64,000 nt of DNA, taken from assembly GCF_901827185.1 (NCBI RefSeq), contig NZ_LR594671.1, positions 4,428,001-4,492,000 of the forward strand, given 5' to 3'. The DNA is from Variovorax sp. PBL-E5 (GTDB lineage Bacteria; Pseudomonadota; Gammaproteobacteria; Burkholderiales; Burkholderiaceae_C). How positions within the stretch are numbered: position 1 is the stretch's first letter; each line of letters opens with the position of its first letter. The position numbers and the translations under genes were made by a program. A model generated the notes under the pieces. It ran no database searches. It was not told the origin of the DNA and saw only the letters and a list, made by a program, of their open reading frames with translations. This document shows, in pieces, positions 20,466 to 29,114 of the stretch.

Positions 20466-21326
20466 TCAGACGAGATGCGAGGCCAGCAGCTCGCGTGCGC
20501 GCGTCACGAAATCGCTTTCGCCGCGCCGTGCCGGAAGGAAGTGGAAAGCCACGCGCGGCAGCGCTGGCAAGCCATGCGGCGGCGCCAGCCGCGCCACGCC
20601 TTCGCTGAGGGCCGACTCGTTGAGGCAGGCCACGCCCAACCCCGCGGCCAGCGCCGACTGCAGCCCCGCCACGCCCGACGCCACGTGGGCGATGGAGAAA
20701 GGCAGCTGCCGGCGACGCAGCAGCCGGACGGTGAACTGGTGCAGCGAACAGGTATCGGGCAGCACCAGGAGGCGCAGCGGCTCGCCGCGCGCGATGCGCA
20801 TGCCCGTCGCGCCCATCCAGGCCAGCGACTCGCGCCGCAGCACCGCCATGCCCGGCTTCGCAGGGCCGATGCCGACGATGCGCATCGACAGCCCGACATC
20901 GAAATCGCCGCCTGCGTAGCCGGCCTCGATGGCGCCGCTCTTGAGCACGCTCACATGCAGGCGCACCCGGGGATAGTTCTCGCCGAGACGGCCCAGCAGG
21001 CGCGCCAGATCGCCGGGCCGGAAATAGTCGGTGACCGCGAGGCGGAGTTCGCCCTGCAGCGTCTCGCCGCGCAGGTCGCGCCAGGCCTCGTCGCTCATCG
21101 CCAGGATCCGCCGCGCATGCGCGATGAGCCGCGTCCCGGCGGAGGTCGGCGCCACGCCGGCCTTGCTGCGCGTGAGCAGCGGATGGCCGGCCCGCGCCTC
21201 GAGCTTGCGCATCTGCTCGCTCACCGCGGACTGCGAGAGGAAGACTTGCGGCGCCGCGGCGGTGAGGCTGCCGGCATCGACCACGGCGACGAGGGTCTTC
21301 AGCTGATCGAGATCGAATGCCTGCAT
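20466..21326 (-). CDS. LysR family transcriptional regulator
   Basis: A 286-residue LTTR. The N-terminal winged HTH (about 4-62) is clear: FDLDQLKTLVAVVDAGSLTAAA and LSQSAVSEQMRKLE. A LysR substrate-binding domain follows (about 88-286, starting GELRLAVTDYF). It is divergent from the tautomerase gene with a 109-base intergenic region and ends 54 bases before the four-gene metallophosphoesterase operon on the same strand. Targets are probably its own gene and the tautomerase. Effector unknown. Confidence 0.93.
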   Translation of the reverse strand: MQAFDLDQLKTLVAVVDAGSLTAAAPQVFLSQSAVSEQMRKLEARAGHPLLTRSKAGVAPTSAGTRLIAHARRILAMSDEAWRDLRGETLQGELRLAVTDYFRPGDLARLLGRLGENYPRVRLHVSVLKSGAIEAGYAGGDFDVGLSMRIVGIGPAKPGMAVLRRESLAWMGATGMRIARGEPLRLLVLPDTCSLHQFTVRLLRRRQLPFSIAHVASGVAGLQSALAAGLGVACLNESALSEGVARLAPPHGLPALPRVAFHFLPARRGESDFVTRARELLASHLV

Positions 21327-21350
21327 GTGCTATCCATTCGTGAAACCGAT

Positions 21351-21384
21351 GACATCCATCATATCTTCCCGCTTTTCAGATGTC
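21351..21384. promoter_or_regulatory. possible LysR-type operator between LysR and tautomerase genes
   Basis: Inverted repeat GACATC-N22-GATGTC in the divergent intergenic region, surrounded by AT-richer sequence than its neighbourhood. LysR proteins often bind interrupted dyads in such positions. The half-sites are short, so chance occurrence is possible. Confidence 0.25.
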
Positions 21385-21435
21385 TTTGGCAACCCAACAA
21401 TGAAGCCACGTTCATTCATCTCCAAGGACAGCACC

Positions 21436-21834
21436 ATGCCGCACATCGTCATCCATCTCTCCGGCCAGCCCGACGCGCAGCTCACCCGCAAGGTCGTCGA
21501 CCGCGTGACCGAACTCACGCGGACCGTGCTCGACAAGAAGTTGCCGGTGATCGCGATCACCGTGCAGTACATCGCGGCCGATGCCTGGTTCGTCGGCGGC
21601 CAATCGCTGGCGGAGCTCGGCAAGTCGGCCTTCCACCTCGACATCAGCATCAGCGACGAGACCAACACCAAGGCCGAGAAGGCGCGCTACCTGCACGAGG
21701 TCTACGACGCGATGGCCGCGCTGCGCGGCAATCTGCACGAGGTGTCGTACATCCACGTGATCGACGTCCGCGCCACCGCCTACGGCTACGGCGGCCGGAC
21801 GCAGGAATACCGGCACCAGCAAGCGGGCGTCTGA
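21436..21834 (+). CDS. tautomerase superfamily protein
   Basis: A 132-residue protein starting Met-Pro (MPHIVIHLSGQPD). Removal of Met would expose the catalytic Pro1 of the 4-oxalocrotonate tautomerase fold. The length is about twice that of the 62-residue 4-OT subunit and closer to the trimeric MIF/CHMI-like members. RRTQEY-like residues near the end (GGRTQEYRH) could bind carboxylate. It is divergent from and probably controlled by the adjacent LysR protein. Reaction and substrate cannot be told. Confidence 0.82.
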   Translation: MPHIVIHLSGQPDAQLTRKVVDRVTELTRTVLDKKLPVIAITVQYIAADAWFVGGQSLAELGKSAFHLDISISDETNTKAEKARYLHEVYDAMAALRGNLHEVSYIHVIDVRATAYGYGGRTQEYRHQQAGV

Positions 21835-21894
21835 GCCAGCGGCGGCCGGGCGTGGCACCATGAAGGGGTTTCGAACTCCGACCCGGGAACCGCC

Positions 21895-23262
21895 TTGCGT
21901 TCAGCGCCCTCCGCCACCGACAGCCTCGGCAATCCGGTCACGCTCGCCGACACCGCGAGCCTGCCGCGCATCGATGATTTCGTCGAGGGCTTCATTTCCT
22001 GCGAAGCGCGCGCGGCCGAGGTGCTCGCCGCCGCCGAGGACCCGAGCCCGATCGTGCAGGCTTACTGCGCGACGCTGCACCTGTTCGCCGAATCGCGCGA
22101 TGCCGTGGCCGACGCGCGGCCCTTCCTCGCGCGCGCACGCGCCGGCGCCGCGCAGGCCACCAGCCGCGAACAGCGCTACATCGCCGCCATCGAGGCCTGG
22201 GCCGAGGGCGACATCGCGCGCGCCATCGCGCTGCACCACGCGCAGGCGCGCGAGCATCCGCGCGATCTCGCCTCGCTCAAGCTGGGCCAGTACCACTGCT
22301 TCAACACCGGCGACTGCCCCGGCATGCTGCGGCTCGCGCTGGCCGCGCTGCCGGCCGCGGCCGACGTGCCCTACCTGCACGGCATGCTGGCCTTCGGCTA
22401 CGAGCAATGCCACCTGATGCGCGAGGCCGAGGCCAGCGCGCGGCGTGCGATCGCGATGGAACGCAAGGAGCCCTGGGCCCATCATGCGCTGGGCCACGTG
22501 ATGCTCACCGAAGGCCGCCTGAGCGAAGGCCTGGACTTCATGCAGGGCGTCAGCGACACCTGGGTCGGCCTCAACTCCTTCATGGTGACGCACAACTGGT
22601 GGCACGTGGCGCTGTTCCTGATCGACCTGGGCCGCGATGCCGAGGCGCTCGCGGTCTACGACGAACGGGTGTGGGGGGTGGTCAAGGACTATTCGCAGGA
22701 CCAGATCGGCGCGGTGTCGCTGCTCGCGCGCTTCGAACTGGCGGGCATCGACGTCGGCACGCGCTGGCAGGACCTGGGCGGCTATCTGGCGCAGCGGCTC
22801 GATGACCACGTGTTGCCCTTTCTCGATCTGCAGTATCTCTACGGACTCGCGCGGGCCGGCCGGCCCGAGGCCGACATGCTGCTGCGCCACATCGACGCCT
22901 TCGCACCGCAGGCGCCGGCATCGACGCGCGCCGCATGGACGCGTGTCTGCGTGCCCGCCGCGCACGGCCTGCTCGCGCATGCGCGCGGCGACTTCGCAGC
23001 GGCAGCGGAAGGCCTGGGGATCGCGCTGCCGCGGCTGGTCGAGATCGGCGGCAGCCATGCGCAGCGCGACCTGTTCGAGCAGGTCTACCTCGATGCGCTG
23101 ATCCGCATCGGCAGCGAATCGGCCCTGGCCGGGGCGCAGGGCATTCTTCAGCAGCAGGTCAACGGCCAGGCCGAATCGCTTCGCCTGCGCCGCCAGGCCG
23201 ACGCGGTGCACGCGCGGCTCGGCCTGCCGGCCTTCAGCGCAGGTAGGCCTGCACCAGCGTGA
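21895..23262 (+). CDS. TTC38-like tetratricopeptide repeat protein
   Basis: A 455-residue helical-repeat protein with no signal peptide. The central THNWWHVALFLIDLGR segment and the repeat layout resemble the tetratricopeptide repeat protein 38 family, found in bacteria and animals with no settled function. The start is a TTG at 21895 (MRSAPSATDSLGNP); no ATG is nearby upstream. It follows the tautomerase by 60 bases in the same direction and its 3' end overlaps the convergent M20 gene by 29 bases. Confidence 0.82.
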   Translation: MRSAPSATDSLGNPVTLADTASLPRIDDFVEGFISCEARAAEVLAAAEDPSPIVQAYCATLHLFAESRDAVADARPFLARARAGAAQATSREQRYIAAIEAWAEGDIARAIALHHAQAREHPRDLASLKLGQYHCFNTGDCPGMLRLALAALPAAADVPYLHGMLAFGYEQCHLMREAEASARRAIAMERKEPWAHHALGHVMLTEGRLSEGLDFMQGVSDTWVGLNSFMVTHNWWHVALFLIDLGRDAEALAVYDERVWGVVKDYSQDQIGAVSLLARFELAGIDVGTRWQDLGGYLAQRLDDHVLPFLDLQYLYGLARAGRPEADMLLRHIDAFAPQAPASTRAAWTRVCVPAAHGLLAHARGDFAAAAEGLGIALPRLVEIGGSHAQRDLFEQVYLDALIRIGSESALAGAQGILQQQVNGQAESLRLRRQADAVHARLGLPAFSAGRPAPA

Positions 23263-24418
23263 CCCAGAAGCTGGCGGTGCCCGGCAGGATCTCGTCGTTG
23301 AAGTCGTAGCCGGTGTTGTGCACCATGCAGCCCGGGCCGCCGCCCGGCGTGCCGTCGCCGTTGCCGACGATGAAGTAGCTGCCCGGCACGACGTTGAGCA
23401 TGAACGCGAAGTCGTCGCTGGCCTGCAGCGGCGCCATGCCGGCGATCAGCGCCTTCGGCCCCATCGATTCGAGTGCCACCTGCCGCACGAACGCGGTCGC
23501 GGCCTCGTCGTTGATGCAGGGCGGCGTGCGCCATTCGTAGGCCACCTTCGCGCTCGCGCCATGCACCGCCGCCTGGGCCTGCGCCATCGCCGTGATCCGC
23601 TTGCGCAGGAAGGCCCGCACCTCGGGCCGGCGCGCGCGCACGGTGAGCTTGAGCTCGGCGCCGGCCGGAATCACGTTGGGCGCGTGGCCGGCGTGCATCG
23701 CGCCGACGGTGACGACGGCCATGTCGTTCGGATCGACCTCGCGCGAGACCAGCGTCTGCAGCGCCAGGATCAGGTGCGCCGCGACCATGATCGGATCGAC
23801 CGTGGTGTGCGGCATCGCGCCATGGCCGCCCTTGCCTTCGATGGTGATGACCGCGGTGTCCGAGGAGCTGTAGATCGGCCCCGGCAGAAAGCCGAATTGC
23901 CCCGCGGGAAAGCCCGGCTCGTTGTGGAAGGCATAGATCGCGTCGCAGGGGAAGCGCTCGAACAGGCCGTCGTCGACCATCTTCTGCGCGCCCTGCAGGC
24001 CTTCCTCGGCCGGCTGGAAGATCAGGTTCAGCGTGCCGTCGAAGCCTTTGGCAGCGGCCAGCACCTGCGCGGCCGCGAGCAGGGTCGCGGTGTGGCCGTC
24101 GTGGCCGCAGGCATGCATGCGGCCCGGCCGCCGGCTGGCCCAGCCAAGCCCGGTGGTCTCGGTCATCGGCAAGGCATCCATGTCGGCGCGCAGGCCCAGC
24201 CGCCGGGTGCCGCTGCCGAGCTTGAGCGTGCCGACCACGCCGGTGCCGCCCAGGCCGCGGTGCACCGCATAGCCCCAGCGCGCAAGGCGTTCGGCCACCA
24301 GCGCACCGGTCTCGAACTCCTCGTAGCCGAGCTCGGGGTTGGCATGGATCCGGCGGCGCAGCCCGATCATCTCCTCGGTGGAAGCCTGGATGCCGGGATG
24401 CACGGGAACGGGAATCAT
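23234..24418 (-). CDS. M20 family amidohydrolase (carboxypeptidase Ss1/hippurate hydrolase type)
   Basis: Cytosolic metal-dependent amidohydrolase of 394 residues. Metal and catalytic residues appear as MHACGHDGH (Cys104, His106) and QPAEEG (Glu138-Glu139), followed by the dimerisation domain and GGHGAMPHTTVDP. This branch removes acyl groups from N-acyl amino acids (hippurate, N-acetyl amino acids, IAA conjugates). It is divergent (92 bases) from a peptide-type binding protein and transporter, so it probably processes an imported N-acyl amino acid or peptide. The true substrate is unknown. Confidence 0.93.
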   Translation of the reverse strand: MIPVPVHPGIQASTEEMIGLRRRIHANPELGYEEFETGALVAERLARWGYAVHRGLGGTGVVGTLKLGSGTRRLGLRADMDALPMTETTGLGWASRRPGRMHACGHDGHTATLLAAAQVLAAAKGFDGTLNLIFQPAEEGLQGAQKMVDDGLFERFPCDAIYAFHNEPGFPAGQFGFLPGPIYSSSDTAVITIEGKGGHGAMPHTTVDPIMVAAHLILALQTLVSREVDPNDMAVVTVGAMHAGHAPNVIPAGAELKLTVRARRPEVRAFLRKRITAMAQAQAAVHGASAKVAYEWRTPPCINDEAATAFVRQVALESMGPKALIAGMAPLQASDDFAFMLNVVPGSYFIVGNGDGTPGGGPGCMVHNTGYDFNDEILPGTASFWVTLVQAYLR

Positions 24419-24510
24419 GGGATCGTATTTTCCACGCCAATAATGGCGGCTGCTGCAATGGCCTCGAAATTGCTTCGTGAAAAGAGACTGCCAGCGATGG
24501 CGCCCCGACA

Positions 24511-26115
24511 ATGACCGACCCCACCACGCCCTCCCCGATCCCCCACCTCACGCGGCGCCAGCTCGGCCTCGGCGCGCTCGCCCTGGCCGGCGGGCTCGCC
24601 ACCACGCGCCATGCCCGCGCCGCCACCGGCAAGGGCACGGCCGTGCTGGCCATCGATGCCGATCCGCCGACGCTCAACCTCGGCACCACCACCGACTTCG
24701 CGGCCGGCGACGTCTCGGCCAAGATCCTCGAGGGCCTGGTCTGGCTCGACCCGCAGTACGAGCCCCGGCCTTCGCTCGCCACCCAGTGGACCGTCTCGCC
24801 CGACGGCAAGAACTACCGCTTCACGCTGCGCAAGGGCGTCAAGTGGCACGACGGCCGAGACTTCACGAGCGCCGACGTCAAGTACACGCTGCTGGAGATC
24901 GTGGGCAAGCTGCATCCGCGCGCGGCGCCGGTGTTCAAGAGCCTGGGCATCGAGGTCGACACGCCCGACCCGGGCACCGTGGTGATCCGCCTGCAGAAGG
25001 CCTATGCGCCTTTCCTGTCGCAGATGACGGTGTTCGATGCGCCGATCCTGCCGCGCCACGTCTACGAGGGCAGCAACGTCGGCACCAATCCGGCGAACCA
25101 GAAGCCGGTGGGCACCGGGCCCTTCAAGTTCGCCGAATGGAAACGCGGCGCCAGCATCCGGCTCGTGCGCAACGATCAGTACTGGGACGGCGACAAGCCC
25201 TACCTCGAATCCATCATCTTCCAGATCATCCCGCAGGCCGCCAACCGCGTGCCCGCATTGCAGACCGGCGAGGTCGACGAGCTGCTCGACTTCTACACGC
25301 CCAAGCCCGAGGTGCCGCGCATCCTGGCCGACAAGAACCTGAATCCGCGCCGCGGCGTGAACATCCCGGCGCTCTACTTCCTGATGTTCAACACGCAGTT
25401 GCCGCTGTTCGCGAAGAAGGAAGCGCGCCACGCACTGGCCTTCGCGATCGACCGCCAGCGGCTGGTCAAGCAAGTGATGAACGGCATCGCGCGGCCCGGC
25501 GCGGGTGCCTTCGGCGACGGCTTCAAGTGGCTCTTCAACGACGAGGTCGCCTACGCGAAGAAATACCCGCTCGATCCCGCGCGCGCCAAGGCGCTGCTCG
25601 AGAAGGCCGGCTTCAAGCCCGGCGGCGCCGCGGTGCGCATGCCCTTCGACGCCAGCCGCGCGCAGATGCGTTCGTTGTCGCAGATCATCCAGGACAACCT
25701 GCGCCAGATCGGCCTCGAGGTGAAGCTCGAACCGCTCGAGCGTTCGGTGTACTACGACCGCGTGTTCGCCAAGCGCGATTTCGAGCTGACGCTGGCCTCG
25801 TATTTCTCGGCGGGCGATCCGGCCATCGGCTACACGCGTCTGTACACCACCTACACCGGCACTGCGCCCAACACCAACGCGAGCGGCTACTCGAATCCCA
25901 AGGTCGATGCGCTGCTCGGCCAGGCCGCGACGGCCACCGAGCGCGCCGAACGCGCGAAGCTCTACAAGGAGCTGCAGGTGATCCTCAACGAAGACCTTCC
26001 CTCGTTGATCCTGTACGACGAAGAGACCGTGGACACGGCGACGAAGAAGCTCACGGGCATGTTCCCTGCGCTCGATGCGCGCGATCAGTGGGCCGGCGTG
26101 CGGCGCACGGACTGA
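24511..26115 (+). CDS. extracellular solute-binding protein, family 5 (second transporter)
   Basis: Periplasmic binding protein of 534 residues. The N-terminus has a twin-arginine-like LTRRQLGLGALALAG and cleavage near RHARAA, so Tat export is likely. Family features include PPTLNLGTTTDFAAG, LEGLVWLDPQYEPRPSLA and LRKGVKWHDGRDFT. It is the first gene of the second Opp-type operon (SBP, B, C, D, F, phosphoribosyltransferase) and is divergent from the M20 amidohydrolase. Ligand not known; neighbours suggest peptides, N-acyl amino acids or nucleoside-like molecules. Confidence 0.92.
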   Translation: MTDPTTPSPIPHLTRRQLGLGALALAGGLATTRHARAATGKGTAVLAIDADPPTLNLGTTTDFAAGDVSAKILEGLVWLDPQYEPRPSLATQWTVSPDGKNYRFTLRKGVKWHDGRDFTSADVKYTLLEIVGKLHPRAAPVFKSLGIEVDTPDPGTVVIRLQKAYAPFLSQMTVFDAPILPRHVYEGSNVGTNPANQKPVGTGPFKFAEWKRGASIRLVRNDQYWDGDKPYLESIIFQIIPQAANRVPALQTGEVDELLDFYTPKPEVPRILADKNLNPRRGVNIPALYFLMFNTQLPLFAKKEARHALAFAIDRQRLVKQVMNGIARPGAGAFGDGFKWLFNDEVAYAKKYPLDPARAKALLEKAGFKPGGAAVRMPFDASRAQMRSLSQIIQDNLRQIGLEVKLEPLERSVYYDRVFAKRDFELTLASYFSAGDPAIGYTRLYTTYTGTAPNTNASGYSNPKVDALLGQAATATERAERAKLYKELQVILNEDLPSLILYDEETVDTATKKLTGMFPALDARDQWAGVRRTD

Positions 26116-26119
26116 TGGC

Positions 26120-26200
26120 CTCCACGCTCCGCACTTCGTGTCGTCGCTGCCCCCCGAGGGGACCGCAGGCCGCCTTGGGGCGGCCCGGCGCCGGCCTGGT
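26120..26200. repeat. GC-rich dispersed repeat between SBP and permease genes
   Basis: The 91-base gap contains CACTTCGTGTCGTCGC, then a CCCCCCGAGGGG palindrome and GCCGCCTTGGGGCGGCCC. It matches in pattern the element at 7680-7775 read on the complement. A location inside a transporter operon could give a stem-loop that lowers expression of the permeases relative to the binding protein. Confidence 0.4.
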
Positions 26201-26206
26201 CCGCTG

Positions 26207-27184
26207 ATGCCCGCCTTCATCCTGCGCCGCCTGCTGCATGCGGTCCCGCTGCTGCTGGCGGTGGTGGTGCTCAACTTCCTGCTGATCGCCTTCACGCCCG
26301 GCGACCCGGTCACGCTGCTGGTCGGCGACTTTCCGGCGCCGCCCGAATACCTCGCGCAGATGCGCCACGAGTACGGGCTCGACCAGCCGATCTGGGTCCA
26401 GCTGCTGCGCTACCTCGGCAAGGTGGTGCAGGGCGACTTCGGCTACTCGTTCGCCAACCAGCAGCCGGTGGCGGGGCTGATCCTCGACCGCCTCGGCGCC
26501 ACGCTCGAACTCACGATGACCGCGCTCGCCTTCGCCAGCGTGATGGGCATCGTGTTCGGCGTGGTCGCGGCGCGCTCGGCCGCGCGCTCTCATCGCGGCG
26601 TGCTCGATTCGGCGATCCAGGGCGCCTCGTCGGCCGGCTATGCGATCCCGGATTTCTGGCTCGGCCAGCTGCTGATCCTGGTGTTCGCGATCTGGCTCGG
26701 CTGGCTGCCTTCGCAGGGCAACGCCTCAGTGCGCGGCAGCGCGCCGGGCTTCGCCGGCTTCGTGCAGCATCTGAGCTACCTCGTGCTGCCGGCCTTCGCG
26801 CTGTCGCTGCGCTACCTGACGCTGATCACGCGCATCACGCGCGCCGCGATGCTGGAGGTGATGAACGCCGACTTCATCCTCGCTGCGCGCTCGCGCGGCG
26901 CGACCGAGTGGACCGTGGTGGTGGTGCATGCGCTGCGCAATGCGGCGGCGCCGGTGATCACCGTGATTGGCTACAACGTCGGCTTCGTGCTCGCGGGCTC
27001 GGCACTGATCGAGGCCGTGTTCGCCTGGCCCGGCATCGGCCGGCTGCTCTATGAATCGATCTCCAAGCGCGACTACCCGGTGATGCTCGCGATCCTGCTG
27101 ATGGTGTCGGTCACGGTGGTGCTCGCCAACCTCGTCACCGACATCGTTCATCGGCTGATCGATCCGCGGATCGAACGCGCATGA
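26207..27184 (+). CDS. ABC transporter permease, OppB/DppB type (second transporter)
   Basis: Membrane subunit of 325 residues, starting MPAFILRRLLHAVPLLLAVV with the segment FTPGDPVTLLVGD and about six TM helices. The EAA-type loop FILAARSRGATEWTVVVVHA is present, and the C-terminus IVHRLIDPRIERA is standard for OppB. It follows the binding protein after a repeat-filled gap and overlaps the next permease by ATGA. Confidence 0.93.
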   Translation: MPAFILRRLLHAVPLLLAVVVLNFLLIAFTPGDPVTLLVGDFPAPPEYLAQMRHEYGLDQPIWVQLLRYLGKVVQGDFGYSFANQQPVAGLILDRLGATLELTMTALAFASVMGIVFGVVAARSAARSHRGVLDSAIQGASSAGYAIPDFWLGQLLILVFAIWLGWLPSQGNASVRGSAPGFAGFVQHLSYLVLPAFALSLRYLTLITRITRAAMLEVMNADFILAARSRGATEWTVVVVHALRNAAAPVITVIGYNVGFVLAGSALIEAVFAWPGIGRLLYESISKRDYPVMLAILLMVSVTVVLANLVTDIVHRLIDPRIERA

Positions 27185-28068
27185 GCGATCTTCCATTGAC
27201 GCCCATCGCAGTGCCTGCCGCTGGCACGCCGTTGCGCAAGGCCGGCTTCCGGAAGCGGCTGCTGCGCCGCCCGACGACGGTGCTCGCGCTGGCCTTCGTC
27301 GCGCTGCTGTTCGCGCTGGCGGTGCTCGCGCCGCTGGTCAGCGGCTACGACCCGCTGGGCGGCGGCGACAGCTCGCTGCTCGCGCCGCTGTCGCCCGGCC
27401 ACTGGCTGGGCACCGACGACCTGGGCCGCGACATCTGGGCGCGCGTGGTCTACGGCACGCGCATCTCGCTCACGGTCGGCGTGGCGAGCGCGCTGTTCGC
27501 GGTCATTGTCGGCGTGATCGTCGGCGCGCTGGCGGGCTACTTCGGCGGCTGGCTGGACACGCTCTTGATGCGCATCGCCGAGTTCTTCCAGACGCTGCCG
27601 CGCTTCGTGGTGGCGCTGATCGTCATCGCGCTGTTCGGCACCAGCGTGTTCAAGATGATCGTGGTGATCGCCGCGCTCTCGTGGCCGCAGCTCGCGCGGG
27701 TGGTGCGGGCCTCGGTCGCGACGCTGGCGCAATCGCAGTTCGTCGATGCGGCGCGCGTGGCCGGCATGGGCGACGGCGCGATCATCGTGCGCGAGATCCT
27801 GCCCAACGTGGCGGCGCCGATCACCGTGCTGGGCTCGCTGGACATCGCGATGGCGATCCTGATCGAGGCCAGCCTGAGCTTCTTCGGCCTCGGCGATCCG
27901 AACCAGGTGTCCTGGGGTGCGATGCTCAACGACGCGCAGCAGTACCTGCGCGACGCCTGGTGGATGTCGGCCTTTCCGGGCCTGGCGATCGCGCTGACGG
28001 TGCTCAGCTTCAACCTGCTGGGCGATGCGCTCAACGATGCGCTGAACCCGCGCGCGAGTTCGCGATGA
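27181..28068 (+). CDS. ABC transporter permease, OppC/DppC type (second transporter)
   Basis: A 295-residue membrane subunit with HWLGTDDLGRDIWARVVYG, the characteristic periplasmic-entry motif, an EAA loop FVDAARVAGMGDGAIIVREI and the end DALNDALNPRASS. Overlaps the neighbouring permease and ATPase genes by four bases each, so stoichiometric expression is likely. Confidence 0.93.
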   Translation: MSDLPLTPIAVPAAGTPLRKAGFRKRLLRRPTTVLALAFVALLFALAVLAPLVSGYDPLGGGDSSLLAPLSPGHWLGTDDLGRDIWARVVYGTRISLTVGVASALFAVIVGVIVGALAGYFGGWLDTLLMRIAEFFQTLPRFVVALIVIALFGTSVFKMIVVIAALSWPQLARVVRASVATLAQSQFVDAARVAGMGDGAIIVREILPNVAAPITVLGSLDIAMAILIEASLSFFGLGDPNQVSWGAMLNDAQQYLRDAWWMSAFPGLAIALTVLSFNLLGDALNDALNPRASSR

Positions 28069-29114
28069 GCGCCGATCTGCTGCTCGACGTGCGCGGCCTC
28101 TCGGTCGACATCCGCCAGGGTGCATCGGCGCCGCTGCGGGTGGTGAACGATGTTTCGCTGTCGGTGCGCCGCGGCGAGGCCGTGGGGCTGGTCGGCGAAT
28201 CGGGCTCGGGCAAGTCGATGACGGCCTTTGCGATCATGAACCTCTTTCCCTCGCCGCTCGCGCGCGTGGCGGCGGGGCAGGTCCTGCTCGAAGGCAAGGA
28301 TCTCGCGCAGTTGCCCGGCGCCGCGCTGCGCACGATGCGCGGCGCGCGCGTGGGGATGGTGTTCCAGGATCCGACGAGCTACCTCGATCCGCTGATGCCG
28401 GTGGGCCGGCAGATCGCCGAGGCGCTGCGCGCGCACGGGCGCACCGACGGGCTCGATGCGCGCGTGCTCGAACTCATCGACCTGATGGAGCTGCCGAATG
28501 CGGCACAGATCGCGCGCAAGTACCCGCACGAACTCTCGGGCGGCATGCGCCAGCGCATCCTGATCGCGGCCGCGCTGGCCATGCGGCCCGCGCTGCTGAT
28601 CGCCGACGAGCCGACGACCGCGCTCGACGTCACGGTGCAGGCCGGCATCCTGAAGCTGCTGATGCGCCTGCGCCGCGAACTCGATCTCGGCATCCTGCTG
28701 ATCACGCACGATCTCGCGGTGGTGGCCGAGACCTGCCAGCGCGTCAACGTGATGTACGCGGGCCAGATCGTCGAAAGCAGCGAGGTCGGGCCGCTGTTCG
28801 CCGCGCCGCGCCATCCGTACACGCAGGGGCTGCTGGCCAGCATCCTCAACCCGGCCTCGCGCGCGCATTCGCTGTTCTCGATTCCGGGCGGCGTGCCGAT
28901 CGCGGGGCACTGGCCTGCGGGCTGCCGCTTTCATCCGCGCTGCCCGATCGCGCGCGAGGGGCTGTGCGATGTCGTGGAGCCTGGGTTGAAGACGCGCGGG
29001 GGCGGGGCGGATCGTTGTCATCTGAGTGACGAAGCGATGGCCGCGCGCACTTGGGAGGCTGCAGGCCCCTCACCCCAACCCTCTCCCCAGAGGGGAGAGG
29101 GAGCCACGCCATGA
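28065..29114 (+). CDS. ABC transporter ATP-binding protein, OppD/DppD type (second transporter)
   Basis: A 349-residue ATPase. Walker A GESGSGKS, Q-loop FQDPTSYLDP, signature LSGGMRQR, Walker [14 protein letters not shown]-loop ITHDLAV, and the C-terminal CRFHPRCPIAREGLC motif of OppD are all present. The last residues, reading PSPQPSPQRGEGATP, are not family sequence: they are encoded by a palindromic repeat at 29065-29104. The stop still overlaps the next ATG. The extra tail may be harmless or may alter the C-terminus. Confidence 0.93.
   Translation: MSADLLLDVRGLSVDIRQGASAPLRVVNDVSLSVRRGEAVGLVGESGSGKSMTAFAIMNLFPSPLARVAAGQVLLEGKDLAQLPGAALRTMRGARVGMVFQDPTSYLDPLMPVGRQIAEALRAHGRTDGLDARVLELIDLMELPNAAQIARKYPHELSGGMRQRILIAAALAMRPALLIADEPTTALDVTVQAGILKLLMRLRRELDLGILLITHDLAVVAETCQRVNVMYAGQIVESSEVGPLFAAPRHPYTQGLLASILNPASRAHSLFSIPGGVPIAGHWPAGCRFHPRCPIAREGLCDVVEPGLKTRGGGADRCHLSDEAMAARTWEAAGPSPQPSPQRGEGATP
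29065..29104 (+). repeat. REP-like palindromic repeat inside the 3' end of the oppD-type gene
   Basis: CCTCACCCCAACCCTCTCC-type element. A perfect ten-base stem CCCTCTCCCC / GGGGAGAGGG (29079-29101) encloses an AGA loop. The same unit, flank included, occurs in reverse orientation at 63356-63387. This sequence pattern is a widespread dispersed repeat in GC-rich Proteobacteria. Here it is translated and sits at the coupling point of two ATPase genes. Confidence 0.75.

Noticed and set aside
18591..21863. A roughly 1090-codon plus-strand frame opposite the metallophosphoesterase and LysR genes.
   Set aside because: Antisense to genes with clear catalytic and HTH motifs; no signal peptide, domain or ribosome binding site supports it.
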